Source of the DNA: Beta vulgaris subsp. vulgaris
Taxonomy: Eukaryota; Streptophyta; Magnoliopsida; Caryophyllales; Amaranthaceae
Assembly: GCF_026745355.1 (NCBI RefSeq)
Contig: NC_079207.1
Coordinates: 9,789,556 to 9,853,555 of the forward strand
Length of the DNA stretch: 64,000 nt
Reading direction: 5' to 3'
Shown: positions 36,368-47,900 of the stretch, in pieces
How positions within the stretch are numbered: the first letter of the stretch is position 1
Layout of the letters: each line of letters opens with the position of its first letter
Notes under the pieces: generated by a model
Database searches by the model: none
The model's input: only the letters and a program-made list of their open reading frames with translations
What the model was told of the DNA's origin: nothing
Made by a program: the position numbers and the translations under genes

Positions 36368-37734
36368 GACTCGCTCCACACCTCGGGTTATTCTATCCTA
36401 CAAGGGAGCACAACACACTCCCTCTTCCAATCCTCAAAACAATTTCCTTATCGCGTGAGAGCTCTCATTAGGCCCACTCCAACTTCATCCCCTTGGGGAT
36501 ACAATTCTTATCCTGCCAATATCTTAGACCCCATTTTTGTTTAACCTATAGATAATAATTGTCACATTGCATCTCCCTTTTCCCCTTAATCAGGGAACCC
36601 AAGTCAAACTTTCCAGATGTAACTTCCTCCTAACATAACTTTTGAAGCTCGAAAGCTAAAACCCAGGTTCAAAAACTCTCTCGCCCCACGAAAACCCTAG
36701 CAGCCAAACAAAAACCCTAACAGCGGCCCAACCACCCCACCGGGCTTGCTGGTCGGCCGCTCTTCTTGTAGCCGACGAGCCTATCTTCAGTACTATAGCG
36801 TAGGTAGAGACTAGAGTACTCTGTCTTAGTTTGTTTTACGTTGGTTTTTTGTGCGTCGGTTTTCTGCGTTGAAGTGAGGGCCTTCGTCGGTGGTTTTTGT
36901 CGGCTCTAGGCCCCTGCTACTCTGTCTGGTAGCAGGTATCCCCCCTTACTCCTCTTCTTCCCCGCCCCTAGTCCCTTTTTTGGTTTGGTTCCCCATCCCC
37001 CCATCCCTTGTTAGGTGGTGTTTGACCGCTTGAGTTTGATTTTCAGGTCGTCGTCGCGGGTTGGTATCCCCCTCCGCTGTTTGTGGTTTCGGTAGTTTAG
37101 CGTTTTAGGTCTTCCCGTGATCGTGGTTTTCGTAGTGTAGCATTTTGGGATCAGTTTGTGTTCCTAGGGTGTTGTGTTGGTCAGTCTGTTCTACCCCCGT
37201 CGTTGTAGGTTTGATTGCATCGAAGGTTCCCGTCCCCGCCCCCGTCCTCATGTCTTGTAAGCACAGTCCCGTAGTTAGTTTGTGGTAGTTTTGGGCTTTT
37301 CCCCCCTCTCCCCCAGTTAGTGTCGGGCTCCCTTACCCCCTTCCCCCCTGTTAGTGTCGGGCTTCCCCTCCCCCCCCCCCCGGGCTGTTGGAGTTTCCAA
37401 ACAGTTAAGTCAGGTTTTTTCATAAAAAATGTGTTCAAGCTTCGAATAAAAGAAGTGCGTTGTTATCGATTTGTTAAAGTTGTTATCAGTGGTTGGTTGT
37501 GGCCATCGAAAAGTTTTAATCAATTGGGAAGTTTGGTGGTTCAAAATAGTAACAATTAAGTATGTCGGTTTTTTGCTCTATGTGCTGAGGGTCAAGGTGC
37601 CTCACGATGTTCGTGAGCAAGGACGAGGTGATGATCCTCTTAGGGGCTGGACATCATGTTGAGGTAAATCCTTATCCAGTAGCGATCAAATACCCAGTTT
37701 TTAGACGAGACCCGCAACCTGGGCTCTGATACCA
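36368..37734. other. GC-richer pyrimidine-rich stretch and copia leader, no intact gene
   Basis: Segment 36660-37400 contains CCCTAGCAGCC, CCCCCTTACTCC and long C/T runs, unlike its AT-rich surroundings. It looks like a decayed retroelement 5' region or captured genic leader. Frames in it are low complexity. Segment about 37560-37734 reads on the minus strand as a copia leader that starts with the primer site TGGTATCAGAGCCC (37721-37734). Confidence 0.45.
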
Positions 37735-37937
37735 TGTTAATTTTTAAGATTATATGAAAATGGGCCTGGGTAACCCGATAAGGAAGAGAAGAGTTTAGCC
37801 CACTTACAAGTTAGGAGGTTCCATCCTAAAACCAATTGGTGATAGGAGGAGTAACTCCTCATCTTATAAAGTAATTTATTCTCTCCTCTTTCTCCAATGT
37901 GGGACACTCACAAGTGGACTTTCAATGGGTTTCAACA
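37735..37937 (-). repeat. Copia-type LTR with adjoining primer site
   Basis: 203 bp, TGTTAATTTTTAAG...GGGTTTCAACA, TG...CA on the plus strand. The primer site reading TGGTATCAGAGCCC on the minus strand ends exactly at its left border (37734), so this is the 5' LTR of a minus-strand element whose interior and other LTR are gone or unrecognisable. No second copy was found in the window. Confidence 0.7.
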
Positions 37938-38520
37938 ATATCTACCTTCGATACTTAAGGTTGTATTGTGGGTTTGGAATTGCTGATTGAAATGAAATGC
38001 TCAAGCATGCATTGCCCCAGTATGTGACTTGTAAGTAGTTCATTGTATAGCATATAGAATCCCAATATTACTGTTAGGTTTATCTTACTTTCTCTGATTT
38101 TGTAACGTAAAAGTTTTGTAATGAATTCATTAATAAATTTTCTCAGAGTAAATGAGCATCATTAGAATATTAGCTTATTGGTAAGAGTTTCATATATTTT
38201 AGATCACAAATTTTTGGGTGTAATTGTTACACTATAATTTTGGTGTAACAACCAATAAACCATCACTTCTTTTGTAAAAAAATTCAAATGAAATAAATGA
38301 CAGAATAACATGAGATTCATGTCATTATATGTATAGTCCATCCATGTCATTTTTATTGGAGTCTATGTCATTAAGCAAGTTATGCAATACATGATGATGT
38401 AATATGTTACACGCAAGACACACTCTTTTTAGATAACATTGTGGTCTTGTGAGTTCAGATCCTATGACAATGGATTTTATAATGTCAACACTTGAGAGTT
38501 GAGGGAGATGATACATACTA

Positions 38521-39087
38521 CCTCTACTTTTTTAATTATTACTCTTTTTTTTTGGACGTTTTTATTTAATTGTTACACTTATATGATAACTTATTACATC
38601 ATCTTTTTATACTTTTCTACCTCACACTCCATCTGTTTTATTATCTCTCTTACTTTCCTATGCGCGTCTTCCAATGCATATCTTTAAACTTAAATATCTT
38701 TCTTATATATTAGTAAAAATTATAACGACTGAATATTAATAAAGTACTAATTGACTCAAATCAAATAAGACTCTACATGGCTATATTTTTTCTCATAAAT
38801 TGAAAAAATTGAGAAAATTATCTCTAAGTATGAATAGTGTCAAGATTTCAAGTGAGAAAGATAAATAAAATATAAGGAGTATATTACAATATTGCATCAC
38901 CTATTTTAATAATCCACCCAAAATCATTCCACCTACCTTATTTTTCTCTCTCCTCAATATTCTAATGCTTCTTTTTCATTTTCGAAAACCAAATATTCTT
39001 TGGTTGTATTTCTTTGCTGCTTTTTGCAAAATTTTCTATTTTTCTCTAAAATAAAGTGTAACAATTAAAAACACGAATAGTGTAGAT
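38521..39087. mobile_element. Stowaway-like MITE, right end replaced
   Basis: The left end CCTCTACTTTTTTAATTATTAC after TA (38519-38520) and the right part GTGTAACAATTAAAAACACG (to about 39075) match the ends of the element at 62990-63308 in style. The terminal GGGAGTA of the right end is missing, and the perfect hairpin at 39074 begins there. Borders are therefore approximate. Confidence 0.5.
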
Positions 39088-39461
39088 AATAATATATTTG
39101 AAAACTTCTCCACAATTGTCATACTTCATCTGTTTCTTTTTACTTGCAACAGTTTGACTTTCACGCTTGCCAATGCATATTTTCAACCATCAATAAGTTT
39201 AATTACCGATAAATAAAAATTATAAAAAGTATATATTCGGAAAATATACATTTAGACGAATCTAATAAGATCCCACATGAATATGTTTTTCCTTAACTAC
39301 AAATCACCAAATGTAAACTAAGTAAAGTTGGTGAATAGTGTAAAAGTCAAACCGTTGCAAGTAAAAAGAAACGGAGGAAGTATATCATGATTTCACTATG
39401 AAATCATGATATATGACAATTGTGGAGAAGTTTTCAAATATATTATTATCTACACTATTCG
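39074..39461. repeat. 63-bp perfect inverted repeat (hairpin) split by a Stowaway
   Basis: The left arm is 39074-39122 continued at 39383-39395, the loop is CTA (39396-39398) and the right arm is 39399-39461. With the Stowaway and one TA removed, the arms are complementary at all 63 positions by eye. The foldback ends about 450 bp before the ATG of the sulfotransferase gene. It has the shape of a young hairpin-forming locus (MITE core or small-RNA precursor). No function is shown. Confidence 0.85.
39124..39380. mobile_element. Stowaway-type MITE inside the hairpin arm
   Basis: Ends CTTCATCTGTTTCTTTTTAC and GTAAAAAGAAACGGAGGAAG, with TA on both sides (39122-39123 and 39381-39382). The terminal repeats extend over GCAACAGTTTGACTTT against AAACCGTTGC. 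It inserted at a TA within the left arm of the hairpin. Confidence 0.85.
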
Positions 39462-39907
39462 TACCCCCAAAGGCCCAAACTAATATGAAAACTAAAAGTC
39501 AACGGTCAAAAACACGGGCATCTTTACCTCGTAGACAACGTAACGATGCCATCTGAAAAAATCAAACATCATTGTCCAACTCAAAATGTTGCTCCAAAAA
39601 ACAAGTATATTTTAATAGACTTTGCCCAAAAAAAGTTATTTTCAAAAGAAAAGAAAATGGCACCAAAAACACAAGCTAGGGGTCAGGAAGAACTTAGCAA
39701 GGGAGGTGAGAGAAAAACTGAAAAAGGAGAAAAAAGGCCACAACTTTCTGCCCGTTAATCCCGCTTTTGCTGTTGATGGTTGTTGTTGTTGTTCATCTTG
39801 AGTTGGGGTTTAGTTTAATCTTAAACATTAACACAGAAACTCTAAACCCCACTTAAAATCCGACAACTGGGTTTTTTTTACCCATTTCTGCTCCATTTGT
39901 CCAGAAA

Positions 39908-42900
39908 ATGGTTGAGACTTTCAGTTCGTTCTACAAGGTATCACCTTTTTTTTTTGCTGGGTTTTTTTCTTTAATTTGTTAGTGTTTCATGTCCAAATAA
40001 TCTAGTGGGTAGTTGTAAGATTTTGACATTTTTGTTCTTTTTTAGTATCTATATTCTTATTTTGACTATAGGATTCTTCCTCAAGAATTGTGTGTATTTG
40101 GGATTTGATGGGAAAAAGTTGCTTTGTTGTCTTTATCATCAACAGATTTTCTCTATTATAGGCAATAGATGAGTTAAGGCTTGTAATTAGCAGCTATAAA
40201 GTTGGTGAGAAATTAATATTCCCAAAAAGATAAAAGGGTGAGTGGGGGAGAAAAGAAGAAATTGATTGATGGAATTGCTCTTCTTGTGTAACAGATGTGG
40301 ATTTGATGCAATTTAGTTAATGGTAAAGTTCTGTAATCTGGGTTCTTTGTTCTTTCTTTTTCCTGATGTCTGTGTTCTGGTCTCCTGGTATAATGCAATT
40401 ACCTCCTCTCTTTATATGCTTGGATTTTATAAGTTCTTATTGAAACAAGTGTTTTTGATTAATGGAAATATGGAATTGCTAATTTCAGGCACCATGTTTT
40501 TAACAAAATGCTTTTTAGGTTGAAAGTGCTCCATAATTAGGACCACCATGTCAACTTAATCTGCATTTGCTCTTTGCATGAGCTTACCTTGTCCACATTT
40601 TGCTCTCTTATGACAGTATATCGTTTGTCTTAGCCAGATTGATCTTCTTCACTGCAAACTCATGCAGTTTATACTCTGCATTTGCTCTTTGCATGAGCTT
40701 ATCTTATCCACATTCTTGATTGTTTCTCTCCTTGTGACAAAACTTCGATTATTTGGACTTTGGACAGATGATCTTCTTCTTCGCTGTACTTATGCAATTT
40801 CTACTCTATCCTAGAAACTGCATTTTGTATTTAAGTGCAGATAATAACTGCAGATGCAATTAAATCAGCAGTATAATGATGCCTGTTGCAGTAAGATGTG
40901 TACTTCGTGTCTTGCAGGATACTTTCGTTCTTAAGCTTCCAAAGATGTCTTCCATGATACTGAGGATGATAATGCTAGTGATTGCTACTGTATGTGGAGT
41001 ATATATTTGTTCAGTTTGTCTTAAACAGATAAGCACCCAAACCAAGTCTAGTATTGAAGTTATTGGGAGACTAGAAAATATTTCTGATACCAACCATTTG
41101 AAAAATCTATACCTGCATTACCCACAGCCTGAAACATTTAGCAGGTGATGTTGGACTTATTTCAAATCAATGATTTTTCGTGTGCTCTTGACTTTGATTT
41201 TGAATCGAGATTTCCTTGTGTTTTAGGGCTGAATGTGCCGGAAATCCTGTACAGTTCTTTGTTATAATATCGATGCAGAGATCAGGGAGTGGATGGTTTG
41301 AGACACTCTTAAATAGTCATATGAATGTCAGCTCCAATGGTGAGATATTCTCTACCAAGGATAGGAGAGATAATATCTCCTCTATAATCAGGACTCTTGA
41401 TAGAGTCTACAATTTGGACTGGTTCACTAGTGCCTCCAAGAATGAATGCTCTGCTGCTGTTGGCTTCAAGTGGATGTTGAACCAGGTAAATGTGAAACTC
41501 ATTCTTATTGTGTGTTGATTGCCTGATGGCGGTTACTTTTTCTGTTATCCTTGTAGAAGCAGGCTGTGGATGAAGGCTGTCAAGTGGTCCATGACTTATA
41601 TGAACATATTTTGTTTACAACTTTTTGTATATTGTTGACAATTGTTGTAATTGTTTCACTATTGTAGTATATTGAAACTAAAGTATCACCTTTTCAATAC
41701 ATGATACTTTAGTTTTCATATCCAACATTTGTGATTCAATGTGCAACGTTTATAATCTTATAATACTAACTTATTGTTGGATATACAATCAAATATCGAT
41801 TACGAACTAGACATTTCCTGGTCATGGATCTAAGTGCTTGCCATTCAATTGTTAAAACTTTAAAATATTATGACTTGAGAATTGAATCAATAAGCATTTT
41901 GAGTTGGAATACATGCTAAGACATTTAACTATAGTGATCGATCTTATAGGGTACCCATTCGGTTATTGATCTTCTAGCTTTCCTTCATCACAAAGTAAGA
42001 TTTGTGGTCTTGCTGTCTTGCATAGCAAACTCTTGGCTTTAAGTTTCTAGAACCAGTAGTGATCAAACATCTTCTGAGATTCATTGTTTTCCTGTATTGT
42101 GGATTTGTATCACGGGTTGAAAGGTCATAGAAGGGGGCTTTTTTGGGGGGGGGGGAGAAAGTGAGAGAAACATCAAAGAACAGAATGTATTGTGTCCTCT
42201 GTGAATACTCTTGCAGGTGAAGCTACCATTGACCTCCTTCAAAGTGAATCTTTTGGCAAATGTTTGCACTCGTTGTAACTAAGCATTTTTTTGGTGAGGC
42301 TTACAGTGAAGTGGAGCATCTCAGTAAACTTCATCTACTTTGATCAAGGGTTTACCGTAAACAGCACCTCTGAAATAACTAGCAGACTTAGGCTTACCCC
42401 TTGGGCATTGGGAGATTTGAATTGATGATATGTTTATTGTCTGATATCTATTTGGTGGTCTAATTTTCAGTCTATGTAGAAAATACTCTTACGATCCATT
42501 TAGAACATAGATGATAGAGATCTGCAAATTGCCAAAATCCAGGCTAAGAAGCTAGCTTCGTGTGTGATCTTGGCTTCTTGCATATTTTTGTGCTCACACT
42601 GGATGAATTAGATGCAACAAAGGATAAATCCTTTTCCTTTCCTGTGAATCACGAGAATGCCAGCATGGTGTCAAGAATCGAGGTAGAGAAGCAAAAGTTG
42701 TTAACTAAAGGGAAAAAGGGAAGCTTGTACCTCACTTTTCTACTTTCCAGCTCCGATGAATGAAGCATTCCCCAAGGGCACAGAGAAAGAGGAAACTGAC
42801 TATATCGTCTATCTAGAAGCGTTCTTTTTAGTCTATTAAAGAAGTATAATGTTGCTTTGATGTACAATTCATCTGTGCCTTGGCTGGATGTGAACTATGC

Positions 42901-44055
42901 GTCGTGTTAAGTTTCTTGAAAATATATTTAATTTTGAGCTAACTGGTTCATGACACTTCACTTGGATTGCCTCTTAAATTTTAGGGGCTGATGGACTACC
43001 CCAAAGAGATAGCTGAGTATTTCAAGAGAAGGGGCGTGTCTGCTATATTTCTCTTCCGAAGAAATCTGCTGCGCCGGTTGATTTCAGTGCTTGCAAATTC
43101 CTTTGACCGTCACGCTAAGATATTAAATGGAACTCACAAGTCTCATGTGCATTCTCTAGAAGAGGTTTTAAGCTTGTTCGTTCATTTTTTTTCAGTGTTT
43201 CTGAGTAAAATTCTGTAAGTGCTCTCATTTGCAGCTGGTTTATTCGTAGGCTGATACTCTCGCAAAATACAAGCCTCTCATCAATTCAACATCATTAATC
43301 TCAGCTCTGAAGGACACAGAGCTCACAATGGCCCAGGCTTTGGCCTACTTTAACAGCACTCAGCATATAACTATATACTATGAAGATCTTATCAAGAACT
43401 ACACTGTAAGAACTAAACAGAATCTTTTTTATCTATTGGTGGTGAAACTCAAATGAATGCAATAATATGCACTCCGATATGTCGGTAATAAATTATGGTA
43501 ATGACAATGAATTAATATAATAAGGGTCATGCATGTGTTTTTCTCCATAAATTCCATTGCCACTCAGTATCACTTTGAAAGTGGTGATGGATGGAAATGA
43601 AATGTTAGAATAAAAAGAGATTTTCTTCACATAAATACCTACAAGTTCTGATCCATTACATGACATGAAATTCCTCATTGGTGAAACATTTATGTTTGTT
43701 ATAATATGCAAGCAAATCACCACTGCCACAATTTATTACCCCTACCAAACGAGCCATAATCATTTGCATTTTTTGTACTGCCCTGTTTTTGGTTTTGTTG
43801 TTCCACTAAAACTTTATGACCAGTTGGAGATTTTCAAACTTCTCTTGCCTCTTCTCAAATGTTTTTTGTTCCTTCCATTATTTGCAGAAACTAGTGGATG
43901 TTCAAGATTTCCTTGGCATACCACATACGAATCTAACAACCCGGCAAGTAAAGATACACAAAGGTCCTTTGAACGACCATGTGAAGAACTGGGACGATGT
44001 CAATAAGACACTCAATGGAACAGCTTATGAGAAGTTTCTTCTTATCGACTATTGA
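39908..44055 (+). CDS. Membrane-anchored sulfotransferase-like protein (plant NodH-like), six exons
   Basis: Exons 39908-39937, 40918-41144, 41227-41485, 42985-43164, 43250-43405, 43888-44055. All introns are GT-AG with matching phases, giving 339 residues. Residues 23-45 (from MILRMIMLVIATVCG) form a single membrane span, giving a type II Golgi-like topology. The PAPS-binding loop is MQRSGSGWFE (102-111), after the strand FFVIIS. A second conserved strand/helix, AIFLFRRNLLRRL (192-204), fits the 3'-phosphate binding region. Family members transfer sulfate from PAPS, but the acceptor in plants is unknown to me. Exon 1 is only 10 codons. In exon 5 the acceptor at 43249 is required, because a nearer AG at 43234 would give an early stop. 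Intron 1 has a tandem duplication and intron 5 a Tourist MITE; no coding damage is seen. Confidence 0.9.
40561..40809. repeat. Tandem duplication in sulfotransferase intron 1
   Basis: Two adjacent units, 40561-40675 and 40676-40809, share CTGCATTTGCTCTTTGCATG, ATCTTCTTC and ACTCATGCAG-like parts. They are diverged by small indels. The repeat lies in the intron and does not touch the splice sites. Confidence 0.7.
43485..43756. mobile_element. Tourist/Harbinger-type MITE in sulfotransferase intron 5
   Basis: The right end CTACCAAACGAGCCA is followed by TAA. The left end is eroded and starts about GTAATAAATTATGGTAATG. The body with TCCATAAATTCCATTGCCAC matches the copies at 45870-46180 and 58017-58331. 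Confidence 0.65.
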
Positions 44056-44445
44056 ACAAGTAGTTGTCAGCTAACAAATATGGTGTACATAATGACCGTT
44101 CGAATACAGTGAGCTTGGAAGCAGAGACCGAAGGCATGAAGCTTCCTTTTGTATGCCCGTCACTAATATTTTGCTGCACCGATTACAGGGATTAGGGATT
44201 GAAGGCCCCTGTATTTAAGTCATAAATTTAGGATTTTGGGCTCAGATTTTGATTGCGTGTTTTAGTATGAGAATCAGTATATGTACTTTAGGGGGATAGA
44301 GTTTTAAGGTTTTGGAAGAATTGTACAAACTTTCTGTGCGTAAATTGTAATTTTGTAGCCAAATTAGTGGATCGCCAATCTGCCAATTGTTTTGAAGAAA
44401 CAGGTCATATGGAAGATGAAGATATGGCCAAACAAATATGTTGTA
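44056..44445. other. 3' UTR and flank of the sulfotransferase gene
   Basis: Follows the TGA at 44053-44055. T-rich stretches at 44200-44370 are consistent with a 3' UTR and polyadenylation region, but no single AATAAA was chosen with confidence. Confidence 0.4.
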
Positions 44446-44671
44446 CTACCTCCGATCTTTATTAGTTTACTCGTATTCTTTTTTGGAATATCCCTTATTA
44501 GTTTACTTATTTCTTTTGTTTCTATTTTTGAAATGGAACCACTAACTTTTCATCACATACATTCAATTTTAACATAAATAATAGTTTCTATTTCCTTCTA
44601 TGTTCCACAATATTATTTCTCCTAAAACTTTGTGCAAAAGAAACGAATAAATTAATAAAAATCGGAGGGAG
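44446..44671. mobile_element. Stowaway-type MITE
   Basis: 226 bp with ends CTACCTCCGATCTTTATTAG and TTAATAAAAATCGGAGGGAG and TA duplications at 44444-44445 and 44672-44673. It lies directly downstream of the sulfotransferase gene. Confidence 0.85.
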
Positions 44672-44673
44672 TA

Positions 44674-45869
44674 TATCTAATATATATAATGTACTATCAC
44701 ATCCAAGTTCATCTTCAACCAGCTGCGCATCAAATACTCATGTTGTGCATCAATATTAGGAGGCATGAATTGATATAGGATTCTCTCAAGAGTTCACTCA
44801 CTTGCAGTGGTGTTTTAAAGAAATTTCTTGTACTAATATAGTAATAGAGGTGCATTGTGGGGAAGAAAAGAACTGGAAGTTCAGTATAAAAGCAAAACAA
44901 ATACAAGAGACAATGCATACTACTTGACTTCAAATACAGCTTAACAATATGAGATAACTACAGAAAGACGTCACTTAAACAACGACCATTAAGATGAGCA
45001 TTGTAAGTACAAAGCTATGTCAATCTTTACTCAACCTTTGTTGAATCTTCGAACACAACAGCATTGCAAGTACTAAGCATATGTAATGCTCAATTGCATT
45101 TGAAGTAAAGCAGCCTGGAGCTCAACAAGTCTAGAAAAGAACAGCTCCAGGCAAATTCAGAATAATCAATACCTTTGTGAATAGCTCCTATTTACAGCAG
45201 AGGGTAAAGGAGAGGAAGGCGAAAACAGATTACTAAATACCTTCATGAATTGCCACTATTTGCAACAAAATTGCGAGGATAAAGGAGAGAAGTGCACGTA
45301 TAACACAATAGAGAGCTCTTGCAAATTTGCAATCAGGGAAAATAATCAACTTCGTAATTCCTCAAACAAGAACAAGTCATCGTGTAGTGATGGTCACACA
45401 TTATTTTCTCCTGATTTCTTGCTTATAAGTTACCTGCAGCCAAAAAATGATTCAACCAACCAAAATGAAAATACAAAGAAATTTATTTTTTACAAGTATA
45501 ACATAATTAAGATTCAAAAAGAGATGTTCACCAGTAAAATTTAAGAATACATCCTAACAAGGTTCTCACTTCTCACCACCTCAACAAACATATTTTAAGG
45601 TATCTTTAAGCACCAATATACTCCCTTCATCCCACAATAATAATAGGCCACATTTCATATATAAGTTGTCAACATATAGGTCACTTTCTGGATTCGATAG
45701 CTTATACTTTGAACTTGCACATATTAACCTTAACCATCTCTATACTAAAAGTTATTTTCCCGCGTGTTGGAGATCAAGAGATGGCAATCAAATATAGTCT
45801 ATGATTGTGTCCAATAAGATGTATTCTATAAACTCAAGTTTTTACCATTACAGAATAGTAGGGTACTAA
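44674..45869. other. No confident gene; possible minus-strand 3' exons
   Basis: Minus-strand T-rich sequence with donor-like sites after GGCAATTCATGAAG (about 45237-45250) and GGAGCTATTCACAAAG (about 45170-45185), two similar copies. An acceptor-like TTCTTTTCTAG leads into a short frame near 45078-45132. They look like small duplicated exons but cannot be joined to a known protein. A one-ended Stowaway-like start (CTCCCTTCATCCCACAAT) lies near 45631. Confidence 0.25.
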
Positions 45870-46180
45870 CCCCTGTTTGGTTTGTGGTCATAAATAGTGG
45901 TAGTGGTAACGATATTTAGTGTAAATTTGTAAAAAAGTTTTTATGTCAATGACCATAGGAATTAAACTTTATCACAAAACATGAGTTTTTCTTTATAAAT
46001 TTCCATTACCATCCAATACCACATTCCCAAGTGATAATGGAGAGTAATGAGATTCTAGAAAGAAAATGGATATCTTGGGATGAAGTAGCAAACTATTGGT
46101 AATAAAATTGAATTTCTAGTACAAATTTACACTATAATGTTACCATTCCCACCATTTATGACTTTTTACCAAACGGGCCA
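45870..46180. mobile_element. Tourist/Harbinger-type MITE
   Basis: Ends CCCCTGTTTGGTTTGTGG and TTTTTACCAAACGGGCCA, flanked by TAA at 45867-45869 and 46181-46183. The interior TGAGTTTTTCTTTATAAATT is shared with the copies at 43485-43756 and 58017-58331 (in inverse orientation to the latter). The 3-bp TAA/TTA target is typical of PIF/Harbinger MITEs. Confidence 0.8.
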
Positions 46181-47447
46181 TAAGGTCTATGAACAAGGCT
46201 TTAGGGATCCAAATGTAGTCTAATATTCATAATATATATAAAATGACTCGAGTAGTAGGGTACTAGCTTCTATGAACAAGGCTCTAGGGACAAGGGATCC
46301 ATGTGAGCTTTCAAAAATGTAGAACACAAGTTGTTACCATTATAGAATATCCTAGAGTATAGACAGAAGCATATGGCATATTTATTAAACAAACAATGGT
46401 GAAACTACTACTAAACAAACGGTCAGGAAACGATTTGACTCTATGTTATTGTTAAACAAATACTCATAGTTAAAAAATACAGCTACAAGTACAGAAATGA
46501 TACTTTACCATATGGGTAGTTTTTGCGGCTGCATACAGCAGCCAGTTCAGCACCGAGGTTGGCGCAAAATCCAAGATACTTTCAGCATCCTCAAAATAAC
46601 TTTCAGTTGGAAAGCCAAGAGCCTGACTAGAAAGTTTCTTGAGCTGTCTAAAGGACCCAAAAAAGTATCACGACCATTCCAGCACTGTGATACATGCAAC
46701 ATCGTCTCTCTTCCAAAAGACCTATTTGGCATCCAAATTCAAAATGTCTCAGACCGACCATATAATATGTTTCATAGCTCAGAGTATACACATCAATAGT
46801 GAAAGTTACCAAGCCATAGCCAATGAACAAATGTAACTAGTATACACAAGTCTTAACAAATTTGCATTTCAGTATCTCATCATCTAGTTGATCAACCATC
46901 CTCAATGTCAGGTTCAAGCTACTGCTGCAGATTACATCCATGCAATGCGGATAGATAAGCTAAGCTACAACCTATTTCTGCAATAAATATTGATAGAGAA
47001 TAGTCTCAACTTTAAAATAAAGATTTGTCAAAACAAATGTCAATTCTCCAATATAATTTTCTTTTACTTCCACTTCCAATGTTAAACTACCATGTACACC
47101 GGTAGAGGCTGATTTTGACAACTAGAAATACGATGGTTTTATGAGAGATTTGAGTTCAGAAATCATTGTATTCTTTTTTTTGGGTGGTGGTGGAGTCTTT
47201 CCAAAATGACTCATTGAACTTTTGTTCAAAATGAACAAAAGGGACAGACACATAGAGTACATTACTCAGCCAATTAATTAGAATATATAGCATATATAAT
47301 GGCTAAAGTCCTCAAGCATTTAACAAAGCGCACCACGCATGCATTCACCGGATCCTGGCCCACTTGAACATATACAATTTGTACCTTAAGGAATCTCTTA
47401 AGTGGCTTGGACTGGTGGGGTGATCTCAGGGTTTAGCGTTCAAGTAC
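46181..47447. other. Intergenic; one exon-like segment on the minus strand
   Basis: Minus-strand 46643-46509 is an open 45-codon segment (parts: LGFPTESYFEDAESILDFAP, LNWLLYAAAKTTHM). An acceptor-like TTTAGACAG lies before it and a donor ATG|GTAAAG after it. No family is recognised and no partner exon was proved. The rest is AT-rich. The CEP promoter begins at its right end. Confidence 0.3.
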
Positions 47448-47455
47448 TATAAATA
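47448..47455 (+). promoter_or_regulatory. TATA box of the single-unit CEP gene
   Basis: TATAAATA, 100 bp before the ATG at 47556. Position and sequence match a canonical plant TATA box, with the leader of about 70 nt that would follow. Confidence 0.7.
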
Positions 47456-47555
47456 GCACCAGGAGTTAATAGGTAAGATCATCTTGCTTTGCTAACTTCA
47501 ACACTAAATAGCCAAACCCTCTCTTTTTCTCCTCCCTCCAATTGAAGCCAAAGAA

Positions 47556-47900
47556 ATGGGCTGCAATAAATTGATGATTGCTTGTTTTATTATGGCAATG
47601 ATTTCCACCTTAGAAATTCAGTATGTCAAAGGTAGACAACTGAGTTTAGGGAAGACCAAAGGATTCCACAAGTTTCATATTCACGAAGAAACAATAGAAA
47701 TAACAAAAAACCACATGTTTATACATGATGACAGGCCATATACAGAAGCAAATGCTAATGAGCTCCAACGTCCAACTCCAGTTCAGGTCACTAATGAATC
47801 TCAGTCACCGCCTGGTCCACCATCTGCTGGCGGCTTAGATGATTTTAGACCCACAGCCCCAGGTCGCAGCCCTGGTGCTGGACATTCAGTTCACAACTAG
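47556..47900 (+). CDS. CEP peptide hormone precursor with one CEP unit
   Basis: Intronless, 114 residues. A hydrophobic signal peptide (about 1-26, core LMIACFIMAMIST) directs secretion. A variable, poorly conserved spacer follows, and one CEP unit, DFRPTAPGRSPGAGH, sits at residues 96-110 near the C-terminus with a four-residue tail SVHN. This is the layout of plant C-TERMINALLY ENCODED PEPTIDE precursors. After proteolysis a 15-mer is released, usually with hydroxyproline at positions 4 and 11 (Pro99 and Pro106 here). Known receptors are the CEPR1/CEPR2 leucine-rich-repeat kinases, with roles in root growth and nitrogen-demand signalling. The unit keeps every class I core residue (F, R, P, T, PG, SPG, GH). 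The start is the first ATG after the TATA box. A second CEP gene lies 13 kb downstream. Confidence 0.93.
   Translation: MGCNKLMIACFIMAMISTLEIQYVKGRQLSLGKTKGFHKFHIHEETIEITKNHMFIHDDRPYTEANANELQRPTPVQVTNESQSPPGPPSAGGLDDFRPTAPGRSPGAGHSVHN

Noticed and set aside
37181..37438. Gly-rich 85-codon frame on the minus strand
   Set aside because: Translation of the C-rich tracts around 37300-37385; no gene structure.
43234..43249. Alternative acceptor for sulfotransferase exon 5 at the earlier AG
   Set aside because: It would add CTG GTT TAT TCG TAG, an in-frame stop, so the acceptor at 43249 is the working one.
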